Shown: positions 42,141 to 53,286, counted from the stretch's first letter. The stretch: DNA of 58,378 bases from Hortaea werneckii (GCA_037044905.1 JBAOKB010000066.1:1-58378); one strand, 5' to 3'. Notes: a model not told the origin generated them from the letters alone. Translations and numbers: made by a program.

Positions 42141-44684
42141 TTAGAGCGGCTCAACTCGCATCTCCTGCGGTGCGCCCATGCCTTGCATAGCCACATGCGG
42201 GCCAGTGATGCCGAATTTCGTTGCAGTCAGGTCCTCGTCCATGAGAGACATTCCAATCCCGCTGTCGTCAAGGTCTGCGTCGTGCTGCATTGATTGGTGC
42301 TTCTGCATAGGGACCGGCTGGAAAGGGAGGGTCTGCGGTTGTTGGTGGGGCGCCATGCCTGTCATGTTCATAGCCGGTCCGAAGCTCGCAACCGGCTGCT
42401 GCTGGCCGTTTGGGACCATGAAAGGCCCATTGCCATTCATCTCTGCGGGAGTCCCACTCATTCGACCAGCGCTTTGGCTCCTTTCCGTGCCGCTCGGCAA
42501 AGTTGGAGACTGGTAAATGCCAGTCCCGCTTGCTAATCCGCCGCCCACGGGGTTCTCAAGAAAACCACCCATCTCTGCCAGCCACAGCGCCATCTCATCA
42601 ACGAAGATCTTGAGCACCCACCAATGTCCATACGAAACGCCGTTCATGATCGTTATGTCGCGCAAAGCAGCGGTGCCCATCGCGGAGATGCAATGCAGCA
42701 GCAGCCGCGCTGGTGCGTTCGGAAAGCGTCCTGGTAGGGACGAAATGAATGCTGACCAGCGGTCCAACACGTTCTCAGTCGATACAGCAGAAGTCCCGTT
42801 TCTGGAGCCTGGTGGTCCTGTTTGACTCTGCAAGAATTGCGCAAAAGCACCATTCTCCTCAAAGTTGTAGGCTTGGAATCCGTAAGGGTCGTCATTAAAA
42901 GCGGGTGCTTGTAACGGCTCCAACAGGCCTCGCATCTCTGTAGTCATGATCTTGTAGACTTCGTCGTAGTTGCAAACATCTGGGAGCTCGGCCTCCATGA
43001 CACGCTTAGGGTTGACCATGCTAATCCATTCCCGCCACATCTGCTCACGGTTCTGGTCGATAGTGAGGAGGTTAGCGGCAGCATGCGCCGATTGGTTGAC
43101 CCTTATTAGGCGGTGTAATAAGGCAGCGAACACTGTCGCGGGACGCAGCTTGGCCTCTAGTACGTGCGCCGGTTGCGTACCGAAGGTCTTTGCGATGTGC
43201 GCATGCAGATTGCCGGAGATGTTTGATAAGACATTAATGACCACAACCGGCGCGGCCTGTAGAGTTAGGCGGCTCACAAAGCGCACCATAGTCCGGTACA
43301 TCGTCAGATCGCACTGTTCTATCCAAGCCGCAAGATTTGGGTGTGTGAAAAGCTTCTGTACCGGTACTGTTAGAGTGCCGTGGAAGGAAGTGTAGAGACG
43401 GAAGAACTGTTTCTCTTTGCAGAATCGTATACTGTCAATGAGAGAAGTGCAGTGTGTTCGGTAAAGCGCGTAAAGGGCCTCGGCCGTGTCAGAGTCAGTC
43501 CGTGGTGGCAAATATGACTGTATCGCAGGCAGATTAACTGGTTCGTTCTCCGAGAATGCTGGAATATTGGCAGCCGGGAAGCGAAGCGTGTGCGGGTATG
43601 TCATGGATTCGGCGGCACCTTGCTGCATGCCTCGCGTATCCGGGTAGGCGAAAGCTCTGCTCTGAGAGGCAGGCCCTCGTACTGTCGATGTGGGAGAGGG
43701 ATTCGTATTGAACGGGCCGTCTGCGGAAGGAAAGGCGGCGGTGTCTGCTTGAAGTCGTGGAATGTTGTTGAAGTCAATTTGCTGAGTCGAAGCAGACTCG
43801 CTGCGTCGTAACCGGCCGTCCATCTGAGCATATGCATTGTAGGCGGGGTTCGTGATGGGATTGGTGCTTTCGTCTTCCAAAGCTAGATCAACGTAATGGT
43901 ATTTACTCTCGCCACGGACACCAAGTCGTCGCGTTTGAATGCCCGGGAAGATGACGCGCACAAGTTTGCCAAAAGACGCCGGGTTTAAAGGCACCACACG
44001 CTCCGTACCGCACCGATTGGCGTACTGAGAGTAAACTCGGTTCCTAGGCACAGAAGTCTTTGCTGGTTTGCAAACAGCACGTAACCTGTACGCGATTAGA
44101 GTTGGGCATAATTCGTGTCTGGAAGAGTCTTACCATAACATAGCAAACAGCTGCTTCGTCTTTTCGGCCATGGGCGTACGTTCCTTCTGAATGACCTCCT
44201 GCGCAACCTCGCGCAAGGGACGGCCTTCATTTTTGGCGAGCATTTCGCGAAGCTCCTTGTCGTTCGTCGCCGTGACTGCTGAGCCTTTTCTTCGCTTATC
44301 ATCTACCATCTCTGCTCCGATCTGTGCAGGCACAGAACCCACACGTACGTGCCCAGTATACATCGTATCTTGTGGCATGTAGGATGGGTCTTGGCCAAAA
44401 GACATGTTTGGCGGCATAGCGTAAGATGCACTTTGTGTGTGTTGATGACCCATGTGGGATTGCTGCGGCATGTGGTGGTATGGTTCTGGCGGTTGGACCA
44501 TGGTTGCGCCATACTGTAAGAGCGCTGCCTCTGGGCCGCCTACGCCTTGACCATGTGGTTGCTCTGGGTGGCCAAAGACCGCGCCATCATCGTTGTGTTG
44601 CGAAGTCGCGCTGGTTGTAGAGGCGCGCGATTGAGGTCTACTAACTGCAGACATAGAAGCGTGGGACCGGTGCCGTAAAGCCAT
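42141..44684 (-). CDS. RFX-family transcription factor
   Basis: RFX factors bind X-box DNA through a winged helix. Fungal members (Sak1, Crt1, RfxA) control DNA-damage response, cell division and morphogenesis. Exons are 44684-44134 and 44085-42141 (48-nt intron), giving 831 aa. Residues 1-165 are rich in Gln, Met, His and Pro. The DNA-binding domain starts near residue 170 and crosses the intron: TKQLFAMLWLRAVCKPA, then SVPRNRVYSQYANRCGTERV, NPASFGKLVRVIFPGIQTRR and LGVRGESKYHYVDLAL. These match the RFX wing contacts. The middle half is helical, like the extended dimerisation region of fungal RFX proteins. The C-terminus is Met/Gln/Pro-rich with a DDSGIGMSLMDEDL acidic motif. Open frame upstream of 44684 lacks an ATG. 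Confidence 0.92.
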
Positions 44685-45711
44685 GCCGACCTCGTTGCTG
44701 TTTGCCCGTGTCAACACCGAGTATCCAGTCCCGAGGCAGCCAGGTGAGCCTAGTCAATGTCGGACGACGTGTTGCCCAACGCCTTGTAGCGACTCGATGC
44801 GGTAGATGGCTCTGTAATCCAGGTACGCGGGACTCTCGTCGACCAGCCTCTCGATTATCGCGGAAGCCAAGGTGACTGATGTTTGCGGGTGTGACGTTGA
44901 CGACTTTGCGTATGACCCTGCTGTTAGTATATCCTCCCCGTAGAGCTATTGGCTATGCCATTTGGCGTGAGGTTTGATGGGGTGGAGAGGTGGGAAGTTG
45001 GCTAGATTGCTTGGGATGTCTTTTGCGCTGTATTGTTTTGCATCAACAAAGACGCAGCAACGGCTGCCGGGAAAGCGCGGATGCCAAAATTCGCGGCAAT
45101 CGAAGCAAGCTTGAGTCCAAAATTCTTGGTCGGCTCGCATGCTTTGCCTCTGCATTTCTTCAAGACCTCAGTAATGCAACTGGAAATCAATTCCCGCCAA
45201 ATTGTGCACATGCTTCTTGTAGGAAGACGCGCTCAATCTGACATTTCGAAGGTGCGAAAATTGCAGTATCAAGTCGTGTATGACGCCCTGGATCGACCAG
45301 CACTTTTTCCAGGCAGTATAGCAAGCTTAAAGGGCAAATGATTATAGGTATGCTTGGGCCTGGACACGTGATCATAAACAATCATACTTTATGACATCCA
45401 ACCTGCAAATATTGGTCTAATTTCGGTCACGGAACGTCTACCACGTACGGCGCTGTCGCCGGTCAATGAGGTCTTCGCAATGTGTTGTCAATCTCAAGAG
45501 CCGGTACAAGTCGGGATGCGCTTCCCTGAGGACGCCGGTGACGTCGTGGGGCAGCAAGCGCCCCGCAAGCGACTGGACCTCCCACAACCACTGGGGCTGA
45601 TTGCGATATCTGTTCTCTAAGAAACCAACCACGAACCCCCTTTTGACACCGACTTCGCACCCGTCAGACCAGCAACTCACAGCCTAGCGAAACGCTTTCA
45701 ACACCGGCATC
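44685..45711. promoter_or_regulatory. Divergent promoter of RFX factor and YOP1
   Basis: The 1-kb region separates divergent start codons. Its length suggests a long 5' leader on the RFX gene, as is common for regulators. No gene is seen; open frames are under 105 codons and unrecognisable. Confidence 0.45.
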
Positions 45712-46463
45712 ATGAGCGCAAACCCGAACGGTTCGGTCAGTGTCGGGAACAGTTGTCAAGAAGTCCGAAAAGTTGGCTGACCGCATCCCAGATCCAGGAG
45801 AAGGCTCAGTACCATATGAGCCAGCTCGACAAGTACGCCCAAACCTATAGCACTAGCAAGCCATGCCATCAGTTTCCGCAAGCTGACAGTTTATTACTAG
45901 GGAGCTCTCCAAGTACCCAGCTCTCAACAACTTCGAGCAGCAGACAAGTGTCCCAAAGGTCTACGTGATCCTCGGTCTGGGCGCTCTGTACTTCTTCCTC
46001 GTCTTCTTTAACATTGCTGGCGAGTTCCTCGTCAACACTGCCGGCTTTGCTATCCCGGCATACTACTCGCTCGAGGCGCTGTTCACCAGCGGCAAGGCTG
46101 ACGACACTCAGTGGTTGACCGTAAGTTGCTCGAGGTTAGCGACAGAAGCTCGAAGGTGGTGATACTGATACATGATGACAGTACTGGGTTGTCTACGCCT
46201 TCTTCACCGTCATTGAGTCTGCCCTCAACGCTGTTTACTGGTTCCCCTTCTACTACACCTTCAAGTTCTGCTTCATCATCTGGATGGCCCTCCCCCAGAC
46301 TGCGTAAGTCCTCAGCTCTCACATTCGCAGTCGCTTCCTTCTAACAATTTTCAGTGGTGCCCAGGTTGTTTTCCGTTCCCTCATGCAGCCGCTCTTCGCC
46401 CGCTTCTTTGAGGGTGGCTCCACCTCTGCCAACCTGCGCAGCCAGGCCGACAAGGCCCAGTAA
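45712..46463 (+). CDS. YOP1: YOP1, ER-shaping hairpin protein (DP1/HVA22 family)
   Basis: Yop1 inserts reticulon-like hairpins into ER membranes to form tubules, working with reticulons and Sey1. Exons are 45712-45735, 45792-45832, 45901-46120, 46182-46303 and 46355-46463, giving 171 aa (yeast 180). The first two exons are just 24 and 41 nt. The start MSANPNGSIQEKAQYHMSQLDK joins ELSKYPALNNFEQQTSVPKV. Hairpin 1 is VYVILGLGALYFFLVFFNIA and hairpin 2 is ALNAVYWFPFYYTFKFCFI. Family landmarks FAIPAYYSLEALF and LPQTAGAQVVFRS are restored across junctions. The tail NLRSQADKAQ forms the C-terminal amphipathic helix. Splice phases agree throughout, which supports the short 5' exons. Confidence 0.93.
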
Positions 46464-46982
46464 ATTCCATCTGGGATACCAAAATACAAAACGTGAGAGT
46501 GAGGAGGTGCAGGCGTCAGTCACGGACGGCAGAGTTGCAGATGCTTGCTCCACCGAGTAGGTTGATGCTCGCCTGCACTGGATGAAGTGGATGGCAGAAT
46601 GCAACGTGTGGGTAGTATGGGGCCCGTAAAAGATTGAAAGACTGAGGGCAAGGAGAAGGTAATGGCGTGCGGTTAGCCGGGTAATGTCTCCTTTTCGTGG
46701 GTAATGGGCATTGTCTTGGATTGCGACAGCATGTTGATAGAGTAGGTAGTGACATAAGCAGGTTGCGACAACTTCGGATGTTCTGGCTGAGTGAATGGTC
46801 ACTGTCACAATACAAAGTGGCACGTGAGCTGCGCTTGCTCCTTCCTCACATGCAGTTCGCCAAGGCGCTAAGTGTCGCCAAACATCACTCTTTAACTTGC
46901 TCAGAGACTCATCCACAACCAAGGTACAGTCTGCATCTTTACCTTATTCAACTGAAAGCACAACTACAGACAGCTCGCAATC
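46464..46982. other. Intergenic region
   Basis: This region contains the YOP1 3' UTR and the upstream region of the next ORF. A minus-strand frame of 193 codons covers it and the end of YOP1, but it has no ATG start and no recognisable content. Confidence 0.45.
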
Positions 46983-47930
46983 ATGGCTACATCATCGCCA
47001 CACAAGAAGATGATGGTGCTCTCGCTTCAGCAGCTTGAAGGAAATCTCCTCAATCTCGAACGTGATCGCGCCAACTTGATCACCGCCGTTCCCTTCGGAC
47101 CGCGTACGTCTGACGAACTGCCATTCGAAGTCCTGCTACGCGAAGCGAGCCAGTGCTGCAAAGAACAGGGTGAAATCCTCCTGTACATCACACGACTTAC
47201 TTTGACGCCTGGCTACTATGAGCGGCCGCACCGTGTCCAGCGATTGCTGTATCTGCTGGACTCGCTCATGCATTGTGTCGACACGGTCATAGACGCGGCA
47301 GAAAGAATTTACGCACATAAATCGCACACGGAATGGCTGACGAATCAGACGCTCTTTACAATGGCTCGCAAGCTGCTGTTAACCGGGCGTAACATGATCG
47401 AGATTCAGCACGCCTCGAACACATGGGAACATTCTGGAGGTAACGCAAATACTGGAGGTAATGCGTCCAGCGATGAATGCTTCACGACGTCCGACGATGG
47501 CATGATAAAAAAAATCGAATATCTTCAAAAACCGTCCCCATACACTTGGGCTTCGTCAGCAGAATGTGTATTGCGTAGGCCTTTTTATCCAAGAATTGGT
47601 TTGCCGGAACCTTACATCGAGCGCGCGAAAGCTGCTTACTCCATCCAGTGGACCTCTTCCCGGCCGCTCTGGGAAGTAGGCTTTCTGAGAGACGATTTCG
47701 ACTGCTCGAGCTTCAACTCTGTATGGCAGTCTTCCATGACAGATCGTGTATTCGAGAAAGAGAACCAGGCTGACTATTTTCGCATTCTACGTACCATCTT
47801 GAGCCTCGGCGCGGACAAGTCTTCGTACTTGTATGAACTTGACCCCCCAAATTCATCTCAACACCCTCTCACCCTCGCTCAAGGACTCAAGAACGTCCAT
47901 GTCGACATCGGCTATATTTTTCGCCGATGA
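46983..47930 (+). CDS. Hypothetical protein, helical
   Basis: I do not recognise this product. A single frame of 315 codons opens at an ATG in good context (CAATCATGGCT). The N-terminal 130 residues look helical and leucine-rich (VLSLQQLEGNLLNLERDRAN; VQRLLYLLDSLMHCVDTVID), followed by a Gly/Asn/Ser linker (GGNANTGGNASSDE). The C-terminal half has aromatic-rich segments (YTWASSAECVLRRPFYPRIG; PLWEVGFLRDDFDC). It lacks signal and membrane segments. Its last 98 nt overlap the next ORF in another frame. Splicing that would join the two ORFs does not keep frame with the GT sites I can see. Lineage-specific origin is likely. Confidence 0.6.
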   Translation: MATSSPHKKMMVLSLQQLEGNLLNLERDRANLITAVPFGPRTSDELPFEVLLREASQCCKEQGEILLYITRLTLTPGYYERPHRVQRLLYLLDSLMHCVDTVIDAAERIYAHKSHTEWLTNQTLFTMARKLLLTGRNMIEIQHASNTWEHSGGNANTGGNASSDECFTTSDDGMIKKIEYLQKPSPYTWASSAECVLRRPFYPRIGLPEPYIERAKAAYSIQWTSSRPLWEVGFLRDDFDCSSFNSVWQSSMTDRVFEKENQADYFRILRTILSLGADKSSYLYELDPPNSSQHPLTLAQGLKNVHVDIGYIFRR

Positions 47931-48816
47931 CCCGAGTGTGATTGTCTGGCCCCTGGGCAAGAATGCAGCGACTTCCAAGGGAAACGTCGTAATTCACTGC
48001 ACACGCACTTGCACTGACTCAAATGTCTGGCGATACAAAGCACTTCGGCCTTGCGAGTCTGGCAATGCTGGTCAGGATGAGCGGGTCGTCGGACAAGCCC
48101 CATCAATATGCACGACTCTGCTGCACACAGGCACAGCTGGCCGCAATCATGGTTTCTCATCTGCGTCTGAGGCCAATCACAAGGGAAGCAACTTCTTTGA
48201 TCTGCCAGCTGAGCTCCGCAATGTCATTTACACAGAGTGCGTGAAGAACCCGTGCACCAAATTTTCAGCGTTTGACCTGGATTATTTCTGCTCCAAGCAT
48301 GAGCATAGCGGAGACGACAGGGATCAGCATCTTTCCGGACTGAGTCCAACTGCTCTTTGTCGAACCAGTCGCCAAGTCAGAGACGAGATGTTGTCACTTC
48401 TCTTGGCGAACAAATGTCTCAAAGTGGATGTGTCGCCGGCACCCTGGTATAAGAAACATACTTGGTCCCTTATCGATGCCCGTATTTTGACCACCCGTAA
48501 CGCATGGTTAGCACAGTCGTCTAACACGGTCTACCTGAACACAATTGAATTCGCTGGCATGGCGAATAGGCCCCTAGCCCTAGGATCATTCAGGTTTACG
48601 ATCCGACTGGGGGGCATTTCCTCCGCCTCCGGATTGAAATTGACTACCGAAGGAACAATCAATTCGCGACCAGAAGTAATTCCAGGAGGCTGTAATCTCC
48701 CGGCCCTTCTCCGTGTGATTTTACTGGACAGGGAGGCGGTTGGGCTTAGCATCGCTGACGTGGCATGCATCGCAGAGTTCCTTTGCAACAACTACGAATG
48801 CTTTAAGTCTCAGTGA
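47833..48816 (+). CDS. F-box-like LPAELRN-motif hypothetical protein
   Basis: This belongs to a large group of lineage-expanded fungal proteins with a short F-box-like motif, here FFDLPAELRNVIYTECVKNP. Such proteins are often predicted to dock to SCF ligases, but no function is shown for this one. After the motif come LSPTALCRTSRQVRDEMLSL, the usual second conserved helix, and a C-terminal part with SNTVYLNTIEFAG. The frame is open from ATG 47833 to the stop at 48814-48816, 327 codons. The true start is uncertain: ATG 47899 (MSTSAIFFADD) or a spliced leader would also work, and residues before the motif look poorly conserved. Confidence is good for the motif and low for the 5' end. Confidence 0.6.
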   Translation: MNLTPQIHLNTLSPSLKDSRTSMSTSAIFFADDPSVIVWPLGKNAATSKGNVVIHCTRTCTDSNVWRYKALRPCESGNAGQDERVVGQAPSICTTLLHTGTAGRNHGFSSASEANHKGSNFFDLPAELRNVIYTECVKNPCTKFSAFDLDYFCSKHEHSGDDRDQHLSGLSPTALCRTSRQVRDEMLSLLLANKCLKVDVSPAPWYKKHTWSLIDARILTTRNAWLAQSSNTVYLNTIEFAGMANRPLALGSFRFTIRLGGISSASGLKLTTEGTINSRPEVIPGGCNLPALLRVILLDREAVGLSIADVACIAEFLCNNYECFKSQ

Positions 48817-49052
48817 TTGAGCCCATCAGACGTTCGACAGTCTCCAGTCCTTCTCAAGCAAGAATGCAAGTCTGGTATCGAAGGCTGCGAGGCTTCCATT
48901 CCTCCTTGGCAGGAAGGTCGCCAATCTGCAAAGTCATATGAACGCCGTAGCGAAGAATACGAGACGATCACGAGGAGGCAAAGGGTACGGACAACGGTGC
49001 TGTTTGTTCATATCGTACGTAGCAAAAGAAGAATTCATCAAAGCTGACTAAT

Positions 49053-50554
49053 TTACTGCGCCCGATCATTAGTCTGGCTATGCTTCTTACCACCATCCTC
49101 ATCCTCATCATCCGTTATGAGACCTTCAAGCTCAAACTCCTGCGCATCTTGCGCCTGTCTTTCGGTCATAGCCGGCGCACGCGCATGGCCATTTGGCATT
49201 GAGTGCTCCTCATCATGACGTTTGCTTGGTCCCTTGCCCTTAGAAGAAGAGGCGATGTAATAGCTGTAGAGGTGGAGAAGCATGTTCACAACTGTGAAAG
49301 AAAGTCAGTCACATTCATATCAACGGACTTGTCCGTGGAAAGAAACTTACAGAGGAACAGCAGGAACGCAATGCTGTAGAGTATAAGAATGTAAGACACA
49401 TGAGTGACGCCCGCATCACTCAACAACTGCATCTGCTCCTCCGTCGCGCCCATGAACAGGAACCCACTAGCGTACAGCAGGAAAGGCGGCAAGAACTGGA
49501 AGCTGTTGATTTCCTCGTCGATATCGTCCGCATTCTTCGGCGCGACCTTATCGCGAAGCACGAAAGAAATCTCAATGAGCCTGGTGAGGCCTGCTGCCAT
49601 AAGCGTGTAGCCAAACACGGAATGCACATGTGTGCTAAGCTCCAGGGTCTGAGGGTGTGCGGACATTGCCCAGCCAGTCAAGAGGATAACGATGGCAGGG
49701 ATGAGGTTTCGGCGTGGACGGCCGGAGCGGTCGCGGGATAGCCACATGCCAACAAGGCCAGCAGCCCACCAAATGATGCCCATGCTCGTGTGCTGGAGAT
49801 CATTGTGTGCCCATGGATTGCCCCAGCGGTGCTCCGTGAAGGTGTTCACACAGCCCCAAAGTGCAATAATGAGGGAGTCCCAGAATTCCTGGCTCCTTCC
49901 CGTCCTGGCAAGCCACGCTTGCCCGTTGAGTAAGAGGATGGTGAGTACAATGCCATAGGCAATGAAAGCCGATCCCATAATAAAATGCGCCAGACACTGT
50001 CCAAGATGATCGGCCTGACAGAAACCCTGGGACGCGATTCCACCTAGAAGCATCTGTACCCACGCGGCTACCGGTATTACTCCGCCAAGGATAGCATGCC
50101 CCATGACTTGCCACTTCCGTATCCTCCCCAGGAAGCCCCTTTCCAAATGCAACCTCAGATACACACCCAGCACGACCTGCACAATCAACAGCAACATAAG
50201 CCAATTGGCGAAGCTCGCATGTGCGTTCTTCCCGAACTGCCGTCCTCCATGTGCGTGGCCGAGAAAGTACCCTACCACGGCAAGCGCAGTCGCGAGGATC
50301 TGGGTCGGCACATGCCAGCGCGAGCGCACGAGTCCGAAGACCATGCCCAGGGGGAAGAGGATGCCCCATGCTAAGCTCTGGATGAGGATGTGTATCCATA
50401 ATGTTGTGCCCATGGGTTCGGCGGAGATGGCTTCGCCTTCGGGGATGTGGGAGTGGTCGCCATGCGCGGATGTAAGGGAAAGGGAGGCGCCTAGGACGAG
50501 GAGCATGGCTATAGGCCGCATTGCGGTTGTCGTTCCTGGGCGGATAGTCGCCAT
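49053..50554 (-). CDS. YTP1-like multi-pass membrane protein
   Basis: This is a fungal Ytp1-type protein: a cytochrome-b561/ferric-reductase-like membrane fold (DUF2427 plus Ytp1 regions). Function is not established. Exons are 50554-49351 and 49291-49053 (59-nt intron), giving 480 aa. A signal peptide (RPIAMLLVLGASLSLTSA) precedes HGDHSH. Ten or so membrane helices follow, with conserved His residues in YFLGHAHGG, HAILGGVIPVAAWVQ, TEHRWGNPWAHNDLQHTSMG and STHVHSVFGYTLMAAGLTR. Paired His in successive helices could bind haem, as in b561 proteins; that is inference. The cytosolic tail after YSYYIASSSKGKGPSKRHDE is acidic (ITDDEDEDGGKK). The start is the ATG at 50554; a second in-frame Met follows 12 residues later. 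Confidence 0.88.
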
Positions 50555-51589
50555 GATTGTGTTCGTAACGTTTGCAGCAATTCAGGCTGCAAGAGTTGTA
50601 GTCGACCGGAAGGAGGCGGATTTAGGTAGGTTGAGACACGAAGGCGTAAGCAGCAATCAATCTACAGTATGCACGGGCCGCATCGGCCCCGGCGCGACCA
50701 GCCGACCCTTGATCTGCAACCCCTGCAGCCACCAAAGTCACGGGCAAGGTGACTTTAGATTGAACATGAAGTTGCAGAGCAGCACTCGGTCCCTGCGGGG
50801 TGCAACGATTGTCAGTTGGGAGCAAGGCGACAGCTTCTTCAGAACATCAATTGTTTCTTGATGATTCACGGTGCATATGCGTCCCGCCTATGCAAAGCTG
50901 CAACCGCAGAGTCAAGCTCGAGGCGTGCAGCATCTAGATATCGCTGTTCGCATGACGCTCATCTTCTGCTCCTGCAGTGGTTTCTGAACGAGAAAAGAAG
51001 ATCTATAGAGCTTGATAAGTCAGTCCTTCGTTACAGAGAATTCGAGAAAAGCACAGTCCCTACCGAGAACTAGGCTTCGATCGAAGTCCAAGGCTAACTA
51101 GGTACGCACCTACGATGGCTGAAAGGGTCTTGATTGGGTGTTGGTAAATAAAATGGAAAATGTCGGTACGAGACCGTTTGAATTTTTCCTCTATGAAACA
51201 ACGACATTGTTGACAACTGAACTACAAAGTACATACCTTATGTAGTAGCATTTTACCTACTGCGTTTTATGTAAGTACCAGGAAGTGGGTACCACCCATG
51301 TAGGTAAAGAAGGCCCGGGTTGGGGAGCTGGGTTCGTACTTGCTACACTACGACGGCTTCGACCATGCTTGGCTGTTCCTTCCCTCTCTCCATCCCTCTC
51401 TCTTTCTCTCTCTTGGATCGGCAAGTACCGCAATATGCGCTGTGAACCTCTCGAATCGAAGGTGCATCAACTGAGGCCGGGCAGCACTTTCGCGCTGACC
51501 TCCAGGGCTACATCAAATCCCAACTCTACTGCACTACTTTGGATTTTATGAAGAATCTCTGCATCCACCGACGATTCCAGATAATCAAA
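50555..51589. promoter_or_regulatory. Divergent promoter region of YTP1-like and RS-rich genes
   Basis: This 1-kb gap lies between divergent genes. It holds a CT-rich patch (51380-51413) about 180 bp before the RS-rich gene's ATG and TAGGTA-type half-motifs near 50627, 51097 and 51300. No gene is seen. Confidence 0.45.
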
Positions 51590-52387
51590 ATGGTCGACTC
51601 ATATCGTCCACAAAAATGGCACCCGGTCCGAGATCCGGCAGAACACCCCAGGTCGGATGATCGAAACCATAGAGAGCAATCGTCTTCACAACGCGGACCC
51701 CATCCCAGGTCGCCGAGCATTCGCCCATGGTGTGGAGGGTCGTATTATCGACCCTCACCGGAGCGAAGACCACAAGAGCGGCAGACGATCACCACGATCA
51801 CCACTATCACCACCACCGCTACCACCAGCTCCACATCTACGAACGTAACCTACTCTATTCATGGAATAGATGAACCCAGATACCTGCCCCGACGCACTAC
51901 GCCATTCGGCAGAGAGAATGAAGGGAATCGATCACGCTCACCGAGATACAATAGTAGCCGAAGGGAAGGGCCACGACGCTGTCGGTCGAGATCACGTTCT
52001 CCGTTGAGAGCCAGGGAGACGCATTGTCGTCGGGAAGGGACATCGCGCCGGTCTCGGTCTCGTTCTCCCGGAAAGTCTCGAGTTACTGGTTCGGCCACTG
52101 GAAGTCAAGACCAGGCAAGCCTAGCCAACCCGGCGCGTACGGTGAAGACGTCCGAAATCGGCTCTGGTCGGCGCAAGGGTCTCCGAAATGGCGAGATCCA
52201 ACCGCAGAACGATAAGGAGCGCTGGTGGGTTGCACATCAACTACGACTACAGGGCTTAGTAGCCGGCTGGGGAGAGCCTATGAACAGCAGAGAAGCCGAT
52301 CATGTACGTCAGTATCGTAAGCAAGCTGGTGTAGAGCCGGCCGAGGAGAAGAAGTCCATTGAGGAGCTTGAGGGACCTGCTAGTTAG
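51590..52387 (+). CDS. Arg/Ser-rich nuclear protein, hypothetical
   Basis: I cannot name a family. The frame from ATG 51590 (AAAATGG context) encodes 265 aa. It has a Thr-rich run (TITTITTITTTATTSSTSTN) at about residues 65-85. Two RS blocks follow (RCRSRSRSPLRARE; SRRSRSRSPGKSR), like SR splicing factors, but there is no RNA-recognition motif. The C-terminal 60 residues look folded and more conserved-like (KERWWVAHQLRLQGLVAGWG, then READHVRQYRKQAG). A role in mRNA processing bodies is plausible from RS content only. An ATG at 51548 in the same frame would add 14 residues. Confidence 0.65.
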   Translation: MVDSYRPQKWHPVRDPAEHPRSDDRNHREQSSSQRGPHPRSPSIRPWCGGSYYRPSPERRPQERQTITTITTITTTATTSSTSTNVTYSIHGIDEPRYLPRRTTPFGRENEGNRSRSPRYNSSRREGPRRCRSRSRSPLRARETHCRREGTSRRSRSRSPGKSRVTGSATGSQDQASLANPARTVKTSEIGSGRRKGLRNGEIQPQNDKERWWVAHQLRLQGLVAGWGEPMNSREADHVRQYRKQAGVEPAEEKKSIEELEGPAS

Positions 52388-52791
52388 GTAGCGTGGAGGA
52401 GAAGATTGGGGGAGGCAGGAATGAGAGGTCGAACTGTGCGAAGGATAGATGAATTACATGGGATATAAACCATCTGTGCCAGGCTGCTCAATCACACGCA
52501 ATAGCAGCGACAGAAATTTTCAGCATAGTCGCATGTTGAGCGTGTCAGAAATAATGATTTGAGAGATGGGGAAGGAACAACGAAGCAATGGGATTTGGAT
52601 CGCGCGCTGCATCCTCGGCAATTCTTGTTGCGCGTGTCAAACGCGTCTTCCAGACTTCACGTCATCAACCTCATGGTAACAAGTAAGGATCAAGCCAATC
52701 TCGGCGACGCCGAAATTGATACTCCATTTACAAAGCGTTCATAGTAAAACATAGTATACGCTATCTTGCTCGCGCCCGTTGACAGGCGACC
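52388..52791. other. Intergenic region upstream of SWI5
   Basis: These 400 bp contain the RS-rich gene's 3' end and the SWI5 promoter. Nothing specific is visible. Confidence 0.5.
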
Positions 52792-53286
52792 ATGTCATCA
52801 CAAGAGGAAACTACTACACCCAAGCAGCAGGCCGCATCAAGCACAGCTCCACCTTCTTCCGACAGCACCATCCCAAGCTCGCCAGCGCCGCCAAGACACA
52901 ATGACAACACAAACATGACCACGAGTAAACAGCTTGAGACAGATCAAGCAGGATCTCAACCCTCCAATCCCCGCCTCGCCGCCCTAGAATCCAAACGCGA
53001 GCGCCTCCTCAACACTCTCGCAGACCTACAAGCCCAACGTTCCCAGCTCGTATCAGAAGCCAAACTCCCTTCCGGCCTGGACATGCCGTCCGAATGGTCC
53101 GACGAGCAGAAGGCTAAACAAGCGCTCGCCACCGCCAACGGGGTGATCAAAGACCATATCCAGCTGCTGCACAAGTACAACGAGATGAAAGATATCGGGC
53201 TGGGATTGATGGGACTGATTGCTGATAAGAGGGGCGTGAGGATCGGGACGGTGATGGAGGATTTTGGGATGGATGAGAAGGATTGA
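52792..53286 (+). CDS. SWI5: SWI5 (Sae3), recombination mediator
   Basis: Swi5 forms a complex with Sfr1 that helps Rad51 and Dmc1 load and exchange strands in homologous recombination. A single exon encodes 164 aa. Residues 1-65 are Ser/Thr/Pro/Gln-rich and disordered. Residues about 70-90 form a coiled coil (KRERLLNTLADLQAQRSQLV). The conserved C-terminal core is ATANGVIKDHIQLLHKYNEM followed by KDIGLGLMGLIADKRGVRIG and EDFGMDEKD, matching Swi5 family proteins, in which the HIxLLHxYNEIKD motif is diagnostic. The extended N-terminus is common in filamentous fungi. The gene is closely followed by a convergent histidine kinase. Confidence 0.92.
   Translation: MSSQEETTTPKQQAASSTAPPSSDSTIPSSPAPPRHNDNTNMTTSKQLETDQAGSQPSNPRLAALESKRERLLNTLADLQAQRSQLVSEAKLPSGLDMPSEWSDEQKAKQALATANGVIKDHIQLLHKYNEMKDIGLGLMGLIADKRGVRIGTVMEDFGMDEKD

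Noticed and set aside
46341..46922. 193-codon minus frame across the YOP1 3' end
   Set aside because: It starts at a TTG codon, overlaps the last YOP1 exon antisense, and shows no protein family features.
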